Below, in pieces: positions 44,101-56,707 of a stretch of DNA of 64,000 nt. The notes under the pieces are model-generated. The model made no database searches and was not told the DNA's origin. It was given only the letters and a program-made list of their open reading frames with translations. The stretch is taken from the NCBI GenBank assembly GCA_002794785.1, contig NBBA01000001.1, forward strand, positions 4,092,001-4,156,000, written 5' to 3'. A program made the translations under genes and the position numbers. Every line of letters begins with the position of its first letter. The stretch's first letter is position 1. This DNA comes from Coniferiporia sulphurascens. Lineage: Eukaryota; Basidiomycota; Agaricomycetes; Hymenochaetales; Hymenochaetaceae.

Positions 44101-47100
44101 CTGCATACGACTCAACTAGCTCACCTCCAGCGTCGCAACAGTAACGACATTGTGTACTGACGGGATTAACCGGTCCATGCTACGATAACGTTCGACTTCC
44201 ACGATAGCTGCCTTGAGCAGCTGTATGTCTTCGGAGCCCTGGTCATTTTTAGGTTCTGACCTCGTAAGCTCTCCGTGTTCAGGCGGAGCAGTCGAGACGG
44301 TGGAACAAGCAAGCGCAGAAATCAATGTACATATGTAATAAGCATCGGAGAACTGATACAAAAGGATATTTGGAGTAATCAGTAAAACCCTAAATGGTCA
44401 TATTGTGATTTAAACGCACGGAATTAGTTGTATTGTCATTATAGCGTAGTTGGTCGATAAAGAACTGTCGGATCTGCGGCGGGGTCTTGCCATTCTCAAG
44501 ACGAACTTGCGAAATAGCGTTTATAAGAGCCTACGGTACCAAAAAAAGACAAAACGAAGTTAGACACCAGTGCAACAATGTCTGGGCGGTGTAGATACTT
44601 GCCTTCCGAACAAAATAGTCTGCGAAATCGGAAAAGTCATTTGGTCGAGGAACAAATTTATGTGAGAAGATATCTTGGTCTGGATCCTCGGGTTCGTAAC
44701 AGTAGCGAAGGAAAAGTTTGAATAAGTGGAATAAGCCGACAAAGTCAAGCCTCCGAGTTGCGCACTTAATAGCATTTAATCAACGATCGATGAATTAGAC
44801 GAGTCAATGATAACTCACGCTAACGAGAGCCAACGCCGCTTCACATCGCACGCGGAAGAAATAGTTCGTAACCAAAACCGCTTTAGTGAGAGTGCTGGAA
44901 ACGATGGGGGTAGGTAGCCTCGCAAGTGCATGGACAGCCTTACAGGAAGCACAAATCAGCCATCCAGATATATTTCAAATACAGTTTCAGTCCACTCACC
45001 TCAACTTGAGCCACTACGTCCCGGTCTCGCTGTAGTTGCGATACCCACATATAATCCGCCTGTTCGAACTGGATCCCTGCAATCCACTCGAAATCTGCAT
45101 CCATCCTGATCCATTCATACGTAGCTCCCGCCATCGTCTGCTCTTCCTCCTCAGTCCAATCTGCGACTTTCCATCGCTCTCGTTCATCTTCGTTCTCCCA
45201 GACTTCGAGTCCAAAGCCCATATCAACCATACCCATGGCTTCTGCCGCTTCCGTATCTCCTTCCGCCGCGGCCTGAGCTGCAGCCTGCCGTGCCAAATAG
45301 CGCTTGGTGTTGCGTCGCACACGCTTGTACTTCGTATTGAAGGGAACTTCGAACCGCCTGATAGGCATGAGGATATCAAGAACGTGCTCGTAAGGCGTCC
45401 CATCAGCTTCATGGATGCGCACAGTCATCTGTCCCTCGAAAAACGGGACAGGTTTCAGCAGTGCTGTCGTCAATGGATCCTCTCGATGCAGTCGGTGAGC
45501 TGGACACTCCTGCCTCATCTGAATCTCCACAGCCATCTTCTTTCGATTAAATGTAGCAAGAAAGCTAAACTGGGGACAACCGCTCCCGTGTATCCACTGA
45601 TCGACGAAGGAACGCAGATCCGCACCGCTCACTTTCCTGCACGTGCGTAAAAACGAATGCGTCGACAGGCAGTTCTGCGGCATTTCACCACTGATAGCGG
45701 ATAGGAAGACCTTTGGAAGTACACGTGACAAACCGAGAGAGGTTCCAGTTTTCCCAAGCCGCCGATCAAGGATGTGCAGAACCAGTGGGGCTTTGAGGTT
45801 AATGAAGGCAAGGGTAGCCGAATCCGGGGGTTCCATGTTACCCGGCTGGCAAATTGGAGGCATCGTTCCGTTGTCGAGCTCCAATACACGATTCATATCC
45901 TTCTTCAAACGAAATCGGTATTCATTGCTACCCATAAGCTTACGTAGGCAGAGACCAGCGATATACAGACCCAGCCCATTAACGAGCCACGTATCCGACC
46001 AATTCTTCGGTATGATATTGATACCCGCCCATTGGCAAGCGAGACCGTGAAGAAGAACTTGTCGTGTTTCATAGACTTGGTCAATGGCATCTTCTCCATG
46101 CAGTAGATCAGAGGACACCATCGTCAGTGTGGCACTATCAAAGCGTTGGGCGGAAAGTTCATCCACAAATACTAGCTTGTATGATCCGAAAGGATAAGAC
46201 CCGCATTCGGTTGAGTAAAAGTTCATGGCCGACCGCAGAAATGAGACCGTCTGTGGCAAGAACGAATCATACCCGGGAAGACAGAAAGCGTGTAGGAGTG
46301 TCTGAGAGCCAGCAGATTCCTCAGTGAGACCGGCCACTTCAGTCGGTATGGGATGTACAACGAAAGGTCCCGCAGCAAATGCGATATGCTGGACGGAAGT
46401 CAGCACTGGTTGAGAAAATAGATATATCACTTTGTTGGGATTGTTGGGGTGCGAGATCTGCGGGAAGCTGAGTATTACGGAGGAAAAAGACAAACTGAGT
46501 CCACGCACCTTTTCGACAAGCTCTCCACTGCAGATAACCACTGTAGGATTGCTGCCTGCATCCTCCCCATCAACGTCCATCTCTTCCGAGCTGTCCTCCA
46601 GGCTTCTTGGGACAATGAATTCAAACTCCCACGTGCACTTTTCCCAGAGACTATCAAGACAAGGCACCCAGCATCTTGCTGCGTCAGGCGACGAAGGGGT
46701 AGTGTATGCATGTGGAACGCGCTAGGTATAAGAGTCAGACAGAGCCATTTTGAAGACCAGAGAAATACGTACATAAGGATACGCGTCGCTTGGCAAGACA
46801 AACTGGAATCCTTCCACAGGGTTCCGCAAGCTGTAGGTTATGCGCACTTGGATTGGGGAGAACTCGGGGACTGCAATCCCAGTATGAGCCTGCGAATGTC
46901 CCAGCAAATGTGGCTCCGGCGTGGCAGCTGTACTTTACATGAGACAAGAAAACAACGAGTTTGAGTTTGGAGCTCACTTTCTCTATATGGTCTCCCCCCA
47001 TTCGGCCCCGTCAGCCTCAGACTCTTCACCGAAACCTGCCGAGGGATCGGGATGGCTAGCTCTCCTTCATCACATTCCGCAAATGAGGAGTACAGCTTCC

Positions 47101-47471
47101 GCTTGAGTTCAGGATGCCGGTGACAATCGGTGATGTCCGACGAGACGATGTTGGAAAGGGGGTCATAGCATGCCCAGTCTTGTACGTTATAACCACCGAC
47201 TTGTACAGCGGTGATGTCTATCGAGCAATTAGTTGAATACTAGCGAATCGCGCCAGAAACAAATTGAACGTACTGCATTGCCTGGAGTGCAAGAACAGAG
47301 TCTTGAGGTCTTTTGTCGTGGGCTGTATTGTCAATTCGGTGTAGCCCTGCCAAAGAGAGACATTGGGGTGAGGCGTAGTCTCATAGGTGATAAATTACGA
47401 CGCACAAAGAGAAGTCCGGAGAAGTCAATCTCCAAAACCACTTTTTGGTGGCTAGTAGATATCGGACACAT
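41119..47471 (-). CDS. TAF2: TFIID subunit TAF2 with three C-terminal bromodomains
   Basis: Sixteen exons encode 1830 aa: 47471-47406, 47346-47274, 47217-46978, 46927-46773, 46721-46509, 46457-45000, 44938-44819, 44764-44603, 44530-44420, 44352-44125, 44068-43641, 43582-43028, 42972-42782, 42723-41871, 41814-41536, 41479-41119. The N-terminal 700 residues are the M1-aminopeptidase-like fold of TAF2 (HQKVVLEIDFSG, LFSQPVLTSVQHIAFAAGPF, WLVNGLGLYIAG). The zinc motif HExxH is replaced by HGLACQW, so it is not a peptidase. ARM-like helices follow (to about 1130), then a Pro/Lys linker and bromodomains at about 1233-1333, 1582-1690 and 1690-1800. Each keeps the acetyl-lysine asparagine (TYN, QFN, KFN). 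TAF2 contacts core-promoter DNA within TFIID. Exon phases link the parts into one frame. The intron after exon 8 has a GC donor. Confidence 0.92.
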
Positions 47472-48187
47472 GGATTAGAAAACACGGTCGGATTGAGACA
47501 AATGAAGGACACTTATATAGAGAAACCTTTGCGAGCATGTTCACGCTGCATAAGAAGATGGGCTTGCGAGATTACGAGAGGTGCAGCTCCTGCCTGGCAG
47601 ACGACGGCTTCGAATAGCAGAGAGCAGCAAGGGACGTTGTTCTGGATGTGTAGAACGTGGACGCAGTCAGTCGACGGTCGTCGCGCGGAACGTCGCCAAT
47701 GTCGAGTGCGTGTGGAGGGACGAGCATCGGCAATGTCCGAGAACGGAGTTTGCCGAGCGCCAATATTTGTTCATGCTTGGTCAAAGCTTTATGATAAATA
47801 TATGGGATAATTACACGATCTTCTCGTGGTGTACGACTCGTTTCTCGGACACGATGGATGAATAGTTAACATTGGAGATTCTTTCGATAACTCGACTATC
47901 TCGATCCTGCGGATATATCAGATATCTATCACAATGCTTTACACTACCACATGCATGTTTCTGCACGCGAGATTTCAAGCCCCGCTACTTTGCGAATTTC
48001 TTCACTTTTCACTAGTTTAGTCTTGGATGGGCCACGCCCGAGACCGTTCATTTTCTGCAAGATGCTTCAAGCCCGAGTTCTTTATGACGATGAAAATCAG
48101 GAACGAAAGTGATGACGTGTTCTTCCTTTTCAGTACCTCGACTCCTTCGGAATTCGGGATGACCATTTCTGAGCTTGATAATTTGAC
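47472..48187. promoter_or_regulatory. Divergent promoter region of TAF2 and RIB5
   Basis: A 716-bp gap separates outward-facing starts. The small frames inside (for example 47581-47865 plus) overlap opposite-strand frames and have no motif. No clear TATA box was seen. Confidence 0.45.
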
Positions 48188-49096
48188 ATGTTCACCGGCC
48201 TGGTGTGTTCCACCCGAATTTTAGATAATTTCTCGACATTGACCACTACACACAGATCGAGCATCTCGGGCGCGTCTCGCACATCGCGCGCGATGAAGGT
48301 GGGTGTACGCTCACCATCGCCGACGCCGCGCCGATTCTGGGGGACTGTCACATCGGCGACTCCATCGCAGTCAATGGCGCATGCCTCACTGTCACTGCAT
48401 TCGACGCAGCGGAGGCGAACAATGGCGGCTGGTTCACCGTCTGGTTGGCGAATGAAACGCTCAGAAGGACGGAGCTAGGTAAGTACCATTCATGCGCGGG
48501 TTTTGGCCGGGGCTGGCGCTTGCAGTGCGCGTATGCGCTGATTGTGAGGTAGGGGATAGGAATGTCGGAGATCATGTCAATTTGGAGAGGGCGATGGGCG
48601 CGCATATACGTTTCGGCGGACATTTCGTCCAAGTGAGATATTTAAATATGCTATTGAAATCACGTTTCCACTGCTGACTTGAAATCTCTAGGCCCACGTC
48701 GACACGACCGCTACGATAATCTCGCGCACACCAGATGGCGATTCCGTCCGACTTATCTTCGAACTGGCCCCCCCTACGCCAGAAATCCCCTCCGTACTGC
48801 AATACATCATCCCCAAGGGCTACGTCGCGATTGACGGCGCGTCCCTCACCATTACGCAAGTCGACGACTCCACGCGGACATTTGGAGTGATGCTCATACA
48901 GCATACACAAGAGCACATCACGTTGGGCACCAAACAGGTCGGCGAACAAGTAAATATCGAGGTAGATATGGTGGGAAAATACGTGGAGAAGAGTGTAATC
49001 GCCGCACTTGGAGGAGGGGAGGACGGTAATAGCCGGATCAAGGCGCTGGTGCGGAACGTTGTAGAAGATGTACTGAAGGAAAGGGAAGCAAGATAA
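48188..49096 (+). CDS. RIB5: Riboflavin synthase
   Basis: Exons 48188-48202, 48256-48478, 48553-48632 and 48692-49096 encode 240 aa. The enzyme converts two molecules of 6,7-dimethyl-8-ribityllumazine into riboflavin, the last step of the pathway. Two lumazine-binding repeats are visible. The first begins MFTGLIEHLGRV and contains GDSIAVNGACLTVT. The second begins GAHIRFGGHFVQAHVDTTATI and contains DGASLTITQVD. The start is certain because MFTGL is invariant in the family; it occupies a first coding exon of only 15 nt. The acceptor of intron 2 (TAGGGG) was chosen because it restores GDRNVGDHVNLERAM. The last 25 residues form a family-specific helical tail that drives trimerisation in homologues. 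The gene is divergent from TAF2. Confidence 0.96.
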
Positions 49097-50642
49097 ATTT
49101 GCAAGGGCTACGGACTAAAGCAGGTACCACATACGGTAGGAATAGGGCGGATGTTCCCAGCCATCTCGCATATAGCAAAGTAGTATTAGTTCCAGGAGAC
49201 GGCGCTACCGCCGGGGGGAGGGGATTCTTTAGGTCAAATCGAACAGATCTTAACGAGCCCGGAAATACTCTTTGGGGCGACTATTGCCTCGATGGCTTCT
49301 AACTTTACGACAACCGTTGCATCCCACGGTCTGCACCCCACCGGTGACCGCGCACAGAAATTGTGTGGTGATACATGATCTTTCTCGGTCTGCGGCGGCG
49401 GGCGTCTTAGTTCCCACAGTGCATCGCATCTTCTCCAACGATAATGGGCATATGACATTACTTGTTTATTTTATTTATATTTTTTTCAAACACGACCTTC
49501 AACCCGAGGGGGGCAGGAAAAGGCTTGAGTCTGGACTTTAATGACTTCAGCGGGAGCACATAAGGACGAGCAACGAGCTGGACATTCCTTGCGACAAACT
49601 GCTTCTACAATATGGGCTTAAGGTGACGATCAAACGGGACCACGAGTACTGTGTTTCCATTCGTCTAGAACGTAACTTCGATGCTGTCCGTAGAAGCAAC
49701 CCGAGGTGATGGTCTATTAGTGGGCCTGCTGCTGAGTTGCTTGGCGCTATCCCTACTTTTAGCGGTTGGAACCAAGCATTCCCCCAAAATGAGGAAAATT
49801 GACAAGTAGGGATTCGGTCTAAAGATAGAAGCTCGAAAAGTATAGGGTGAACTGTTTATAACGTGACTTGACATAGTATAACAAGTGTTTGGGTATCCGC
49901 AGGTTATTAGAGTGGAGCGTCATGGGAGGTTTGAGTGTTGCGCTAGGGTCGTAAATTGTGCGGCAGACAGGTGTTTTGCAAGCCCCGAAAGCTAGCGCCA
50001 TCATTAAAGGTCCTCGCAAACAGCTCCTTGGAGGATAAGCGGACTAGCCGACACGCAGATAATTCACGATGTTCGAAAATTGAAGCGGTCATCATTTGCT
50101 GTGAAGCAGCGTCGGCATCCAGCTGTGCCGCTGGAGGTATGCTACTAGCGCAGGCACCAACTGCGTCTTGCTCGCTACAGAGGAACTGCGAGGCAGCGAG
50201 GCAGACGGGTAGTTTGCCCTTGAGAACCGACTGTATGGCGTGTGCTTCCAGAAGTGGCTAAAAGTAGACCACGTCGGCTGCTGAAGGCCATCCTTCCCGT
50301 GCGGCTGACGTCGCAAGAAAATAGTTAGGAGACCTCTGTTATACGGTGGCCGTCTGCAGGAGACCCCCAGCGCCCGATAGAGTCGACTCAGTCGAGTGGG
50401 TCATCCCGGGGGACACGGGAGAGTACGCCACCGGCTGGCCTAATTAGGGTTAAAATCACGTTACGTGCTCCCCGCCTTCGATTTCGGCACCAAGTAGTCC
50501 GGGTGCATCTGGCGATTCTCCACACTGTACTGTTGTCGTCCCTTCTCTACGTGCCTCTCCCACTTCCCGCCATCCTCGCAGCCGCTGCTGCTGCCTCCGC
50601 CTCTGTCCGCGTCCTTGGCTCGCGCATCCTGAACGCGTTCGT
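49097..50642. other. Intergenic region upstream of serine-rich protein gene
   Basis: No gene recognised in 1.5 kb. Small frames on both strands lack motifs. The last 120 bp are CT-rich, like a fungal 5' leader. Confidence 0.45.
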
Positions 50643-53600
50643 ATGGCAATCCTGGGCTTCTTCTCGAGGAAGAGCAAGTCAAAGGCTTCCAGCTCTCAGG
50701 CTAGCAGCTCCGTCGTCCAGGATGAGGCCGGCTCTGCTGAGGACTACATCCTCTCGCCCCCGTCTGCGGCAGTGCCCAGCGTGGCCAATGGCGACGATGG
50801 CTACACATCCTCCGGCGCGAGCTTTGTCTCTGCCGCTTCCTCCAAGAAGACCCGGCTTCCGTTCTCCAAGAAGTCATCAGCCGCCACCTCGAGCCCGCTC
50901 GCGCGTCCGTACGGCCCTCCACGAGGTCTTCCCGACGTCTCCACCGACAAACTTTCTCTCAGTCTAGAGACGTCTCTCAACTCACTGCCGATGCGCACCT
51001 CCGTATTCCCTTCCTTTCACGGCTCGAACTCTTCTCCGACATTAACGCGGCTGTCTGTGACGGACGCGCTTGATCGCCCGCAACCAAATCCAATTCAGAA
51101 AAAGGGATTACCGGGAAACCCAAAGTCCGGCGGCGGGCTGTTCGCCTGGAGGGAACGGAAAAAGTCAAAGCCTTCTAAACCCGAAGCCGAAACTTTGCCC
51201 CTTCCTCCCCTCAACGACGAGTCTTTCAATCTCAAGGCATTTCGCCATGTGCTGCCGGAACCTCGGCCGGAATCGCCTAATGGCAGTTTTACGCAGTCGT
51301 CACCAATGTCACTTGTGCCTCCCGCTCGTCCTCGAGGTGGTAGCATGGCATCAACAGACTCTTCTCAGCGCATCTCTGTGGCGGCTTTTAGGGAGGCACA
51401 AGCGCGCCGGAGTAGTACGAATTTAGCGAGTGGCACGCCGAGTCCTACAATCCGCCCCGTTTCGGGAATAGGTTCTGTTTCAGATGTTGCACCTTCGAGG
51501 CCACCCCGCGCACCGCGTCCGCCGTCATCAGCCACAACCGCTCGTGATGTGAAATTACTTCCCTCGAGGCCGCCCACAAGAGCTTCCTCCTCTTCCTCCT
51601 CATCTTCGTCGGAAGAATCTGATTCGGACGACTGTTCTCCTTCCCGTTCACGCTCCCGCCTGAGCCGCCAGCTCACCATCACGAAGCAAAGCTATCGAGC
51701 TAAATCAGACCTAGGGCACGGCGCGATACCTCCCGACTCTTCTCACCATCGACAGTCCACATCGACACATTCAGAACTCGGTCATGGGTTGCCCACAAGC
51801 TCAAAGCAACCGTCGCCAACAAATGGTCCCCCGCCTTCTTCCTTCCAACAAACTTCGGACGCGTCCGTGGGAACACGCTCATTCAGCCTATATAGACGAC
51901 AGCAAGAGAGCCATTCCACGAGCGAATTGAGCCCGAGCGCAGCCGCACAACGTGCGAACGTCCTTATGGAAGCCAACAAGTGTAGTATGTCTTCCATTTC
52001 CGTTCCATGCGTCTGTTTTCTAAATTGGGCATTATATGCGTGTCTTCGCCTGCAGATGTACAAGCTGCGTCACGACAATCTCTTAGCAGTAGTGATACCT
52101 CGGACTCAGACTCCGAGAGCGATTCCTCCGACGACAACGCGCCTCTCTCGGCACTGAAGCAGGTCAAGGGATCGGGCAGCTCGCCCCGCACTAATTACAG
52201 TGTTTCGGCGATGCTTCGCAAACCTTTGATTGATCTTAACCTGAAGAGCAACCCCTCGAGCGGCAAGCCAGTTCCAGCAGACACCGGCGGAGCCGACCGG
52301 GAAAAGGCTCGGTTGGCGCTGATCAGCCCGACTAACATAAATGGAAGGCTGTCGCAGCTAACAGCGGCAGCGGGCTTGGGGGAGCATCGTAGCACCTCCG
52401 CGTCGAAGAGCGAGGCGAATCTGTCTATGGTGGTTATTCCAAAGACCTCTCATACGCGCAACTCTTCAATTGCTGCGTCCCCTGTGTCAAGTGGCACGGT
52501 TTCTCCTCCGTTGCGTACAACATCACCCGAGACGATCACTCCCAACGCCCGCAAATTGTCTTTTAGCCCTTCATCCCCGTTGCTATCCCCTGAGGCTTTG
52601 CAAGATCTAACGCGAACTCAAACCGATGATCAACAAAGTACGACGCCATTGGTCAAGGTCAACAAGCCGAGTATGGAAAGCCTTTCTTCCACGCAGGATT
52701 CTTCGAAATTAATACCCGGGGGTAATGCTTCTCGACCCGCACGTACTGCGCCGCCCCAGACGATTACTCCCAGTGTTCGTACTTCCTCGTTGTCTTATTC
52801 GTCATCATCTTCTGGAGCCGCGCAAAGCCCTTCCCAGGCTGATGATCTGCGACCGGTGCCCGTTTGGGATCGACCAGGAGACAACCATGGCTTCAGAGTT
52901 GTATCGCGGCCTCAGAAGTCTGCCACAAGCCCTCCGTCACTCATTGGCTCCACGAATGACAATCACAAGCCAACCCAGCAGCAAAACGTACAAACCACCA
53001 ATCGCCGACAAGCACCGCCCTCGTCGTATGGCGCAGTTTCACGACCGCAAAGCAGCATGCCTATGCTTAGCACAAAACCTCTTTTGGCACCGGCCCAGAC
53101 CGATGGTACGAGTTCCACGTCGACTTCGTCGGCGTCGGAGCTGTCTTCCTCTCGCGTAGCGTTAACCTCTCAGGTGCCACCCCGGCGGCCATTTGCAAAT
53201 GGGGGGAAAAGGCAGGACAGCCCTGCAAGCTCAACGGGTGGATCTTCGAACGGCAAGGCACCCCTCACACCCATGGACGGTAGTGACTACTTTTCCCCAG
53301 ACGTGTGCGGCAGTAACAATGATAGCCCCAGTGGTAGCTCAGCTGGTGCTATTCCGCCCAGCGCCATGAAGGGTGCACGCGGTCACATAAAGCGTGCTAG
53401 TGTGACGTTCCAAGAGCCGATAGATTTTGACAGGGATGAAACCATCAGGGGGAGGCGTTCAAGCCAGGGATTGTTGAAATCTGAGGAACAAACTTCTGCT
53501 GAGGAACGCGAAAACAAGCGCCGCGAGAGGAGACGCAGTGAGGCAAAGGCTGCCATCGAGGTTCGTGTCTGTTTCGAACAGTTTGTACTAAAGACTCATG

Positions 53601-54461
53601 ATATTGGCTCCCTTTTTCTTGCAGCTCGGGAATGTCATTAGTGGTCGTGGACCGATTGGCGATGACGATGACGATGGGGACTCAGTCATTAAAAATGGCA
53701 TGGTTCCACGTCTGAATCCTATGGCTGCTAGTAGCGCTATGAATCTTAGCTACAACAACATGTCCATGAGCTGGCAGCAGCAAGGCATGGTAAGCATGGG
53801 CGGCATGAATCCGATGAATGGTGCGGCGGGTATGGGCATGGGCATAAACCCGCAACAGTTCATGGTTCCCCCGCTTATGCCTGGCGCAGATCAGGCCTAC
53901 CTTGCAGCTCACCAGCAGGCGATGCGCATCGCGAAGCAGGCCTACCAGTACGCTGTTGCACAGCAAGCGATGGCCGCTGCGGCTGACGAGTGGGAGCGCG
54001 GGTCGAGCGTCAGTGCGTTTGCAGCCCCCGGCGGTATGGGTGCGGGCGTGGGCGGGTATGGTATGAGCAGTATGCACGCTATGAATGGCATGAACGGTAT
54101 GTGGGGTAACACGGGACCCATGTTTACGGCAGGCCTGCGTTCCATGTACGCTGGAAGCTCAATTGGCGGCGCTGCGAGTGAAGTGGGGTGGGGTGGTGCT
54201 GCAAGCGTATACGGAGAGTCGTTCGGACCGTCCATGCAAACTAGCGCGCGACGCTCACAGGTGCTGAGCGGAAACATGCGTTCGAGTGGAGTCGTCGCGT
54301 TCCCGGGTTCCAGCCAGCGATCGGAGTTGGCGGTCCAGACTGGATCATCGTCGCGGAATGCGCCGAGGTCGCGGACAAAGACTGCACCATCCAATACGCC
54401 ACTTTCCGCTCAACATCGGCGCAACGGAGGTCCGCCTTCCAGCTGGAAGGTTGGGTCTTGA
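50643..54461 (+). CDS. Serine/proline-rich protein with a conserved basidiomycete-type C-terminus
   Basis: Exons 50643-51984, 52056-53560 and 53625-54461 encode 1227 aa. I do not recognise a named family. It starts MAILGFFSRKSKSK and is low-complexity for about 900 residues: Ser/Pro/Thr-rich, with a run of nine serines followed by EESDSDD and several basic patches that look like kinase targets. A basic coiled segment (EERENKRRERRRSEAKAAIE) precedes the last exon, which reads LGNVISGRGPIGDDDDDGD. That is followed by a Met/Gly/Asn-rich stretch and a helical block AAHQQAMRIAKQAYQYAVAQ then QAMAAAADEWERGS, which looks like the conserved core. The third exon is intact to a stop after SSWKVGS. The donor GTATGT at 51985 was preferred over GTAGTA at 51982; both keep the frame. 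Confidence 0.75.
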
Positions 54462-55192
54462 TTATTATTCCCCATTTCTTCTATGTCGCTGCTGCGAAAC
54501 ACCTTCATTGCTTATACTCCTTTGAACGCTTCTTGTTAGGATATTTCCATCCACGGACGGGTATCACATTAATTATTTATCATCTGCATAGCATCGTCAA
54601 GTCCCTCTCCTCTTTCCGCGGCCCTTTTAGTTTTTCTCTCTCTCTTTCTTGACAGCAATGTATTCGTTTATCCCTCCTCTTTTCTTAACTAGTTTTACGG
54701 TTCTCCCTGCTCGGAACATCAATCTTTTTTCCCTTGTTAGTCACTCCCTAACGCTCCCCTTCCCTCCTTAAGACCGCATCCCCATCTTCCCCGTCCCTTA
54801 CCAAATACACTCGTCCCGTGCTAGACTTTATTTTTCTATGCCTTGCCTTTTCCCAGTCATCTCAATTGCTAGTATTAGTAGTAGTATTGTTCCACTTATT
54901 GTTACTGTCCATGAAGTATATCCTACCGTCCTCTACTTTTCGTTGCTTTACACATTACAGGAAGAAAGTGGTGTCTACGCACTTCTGATCACTGTAAGGA
55001 GTTTTATATAGACGAGAGGAACCAGAGCGGAACCGGGTATAATATTAATGTGTGCAGCAAATCCTGACTCAGACGTAATGAGCCGCGGCGCCCTTGTAAA
55101 TGCCGCATCGGACTCAGACGCATGGATGATGGCCGAGAAGGCTGGTACATCCGCTCCCGGGCCATCCTTTCTCTCAACCTGCCGTCTAAAGC
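54462..55192. other. 3' flank of serine-rich gene and promoter of Sec14-like gene
   Basis: A strongly pyrimidine-rich 350-bp stretch (about 54580-54930) follows the stop codon and fits a long 3' untranslated region. No open frame of interest. Confidence 0.5.
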
Positions 55193-56707
55193 ATGGTCAA
55201 GACACACAAAGTGCACGGCGCACCCGCGCCAGAAACGACCATCAAGCCGTGGACCTATACCGACGAACAACGCGAAAAGATCGAGGAGTTACGCGAGGTA
55301 CGCGGCAGGCGCGCGACGAACTCTTCTTCACTCGCCGGTAATGACTCTAATTGGCTGGCGTACCTCGTTTCGTTTCTTTGTAGTATTCGACGGAAATCAC
55401 GCTCGACGAGGACGACTCGTACTATGTCTGGGAGAAACGGTGGCTGGAGAAAGCGGACACGGTGCCTCGGTACATGCGCGCGGCAAAGTGGAAGCTCGAA
55501 GACGCGAAAAAGAGGCTGAAGGCGACGATCGAGTGGAGGAGGGAGTACAAGCCGGATTTAATACCGCCAGACGAGGTACTTTCTCCGCAAAGGTCCTGTC
55601 AGTGGTTTCGTTCTGTCTGACCATCTCCCCTTCCTACCGCAGGTGAAGATTGAGAGCGAAACAGGGAAGATGTTGGTGTTCTATTTGCGTCACCGTCTTG
55701 TTATGGTCTTGGCTAACTTAAGCTCAACTAACCCTCGCCAGTGTTCTCAATGGGTTCGATAAAGACGGCAGACCCGTGATTTATATGCGTCCGGGACTCG
55801 AAAACACGTCGCAGTCCCCCCGCCAGCTGCGGCACCTCGTCTGGTGTCTGTGCGTTCCCCTCCTTCCTTCTCATTCGCATAAGAAGCCTATTGAAATTAT
55901 CAATACCAATGCCAACGCTTTCTTTAATCATTTTGCAGAGAACGCGCCAAAGACTTGCAGCCGCCAGGCGTCGAGTCCGTCGCGATCGTCGTAGACTACA
56001 AGTCGACGACACTGCGCACGAACCCGTCTATCAGTATAGCGCGCAAGGTGTTGCATATCTTGCAGGCGCATTATCCCGAGACGCTCGGACGCGGATTGGT
56101 TGTGAACATGCCTGGCATTCTGGCGTTTTTCTATAAGGGCATTGCACCGTTTATGGACCCGGTGACGAGAGACAAAGTGCGTTTCCCCCATCCACGCCGG
56201 CACAATTTGTTGGGAATGGAGTTGCTTAACGCGCTTTTCTGTCCCACAGATACGATTCAACCCCGACCTCCTTGAACTAATTCCGGCGGAGCAGCTCGAC
56301 GCTGCCTTTGGCGGCGAGTTCGAGTACGAATTCGAGCCTGAGAGCTATTGGTCCCAGATTGTTGAGTGCGTAGACCGATCACCAGCTTCAGACGCGTGTC
56401 ATTCAATGATATTTCTTCGACATATAGACACTGCGGCATTGCGCCGGACGGCACGCGCGTACCTGAGACCCGTTCTGCTGAATCTGGAGAAACGCCTTCA
56501 GGACCAGACCCAGAGTCGAACGCGGAGTCTAATACGTCTGGAGAGACTGTAGATGGGGCTGGTTTGGATAAACCTACTGATGAAGCGACCGCCGAACACA
56601 CGCAAGAGGGGATCACGGCAAGTCTGGGGTCCCCCGATCCTGAGAAACATCAGGAGCACGACCGTACATCCCTCGAAGAAGCTAGTAAGATAGATGTTGT
56701 TCAATGA
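55193..56707 (+). CDS. CRAL-TRIO (Sec14-like) lipid-transfer protein
   Basis: Seven exons (55193-55297, 55384-55575, 55643-55677, 55742-55849, 55939-56176, 56250-56365, 56428-56707) encode 357 aa. The CRAL-TRIO-N helices are seen in WLEKADTVPRYMRAAKWKLED and AKKRLKATIEWRREYKPDLI. The lipid-binding domain has LNGFDKDGRPVIYMRPGLENT, VAIVVDYKSTTLRTNPSISI, HYPETLGRGLVVNMPGILAFFY and FNPDLLELIPAEQLDAAFGGEFEYEF, the last being the Sec14 gate and floor region. A disordered acidic tail of about 95 residues follows. Such proteins exchange phosphatidylinositol and other lipids between membranes. Exon 3 is 35 nt and its donor (GTTCTA, 55678) is weak, but it is the only one nearby that keeps the frame. 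No membrane segment is present. Confidence 0.9.

Noticed and set aside
47573..47865. Overlapping plus and minus frames in the TAF2-RIB5 gap
   Set aside because: They lie antisense to each other, with no motif, in a divergent promoter.
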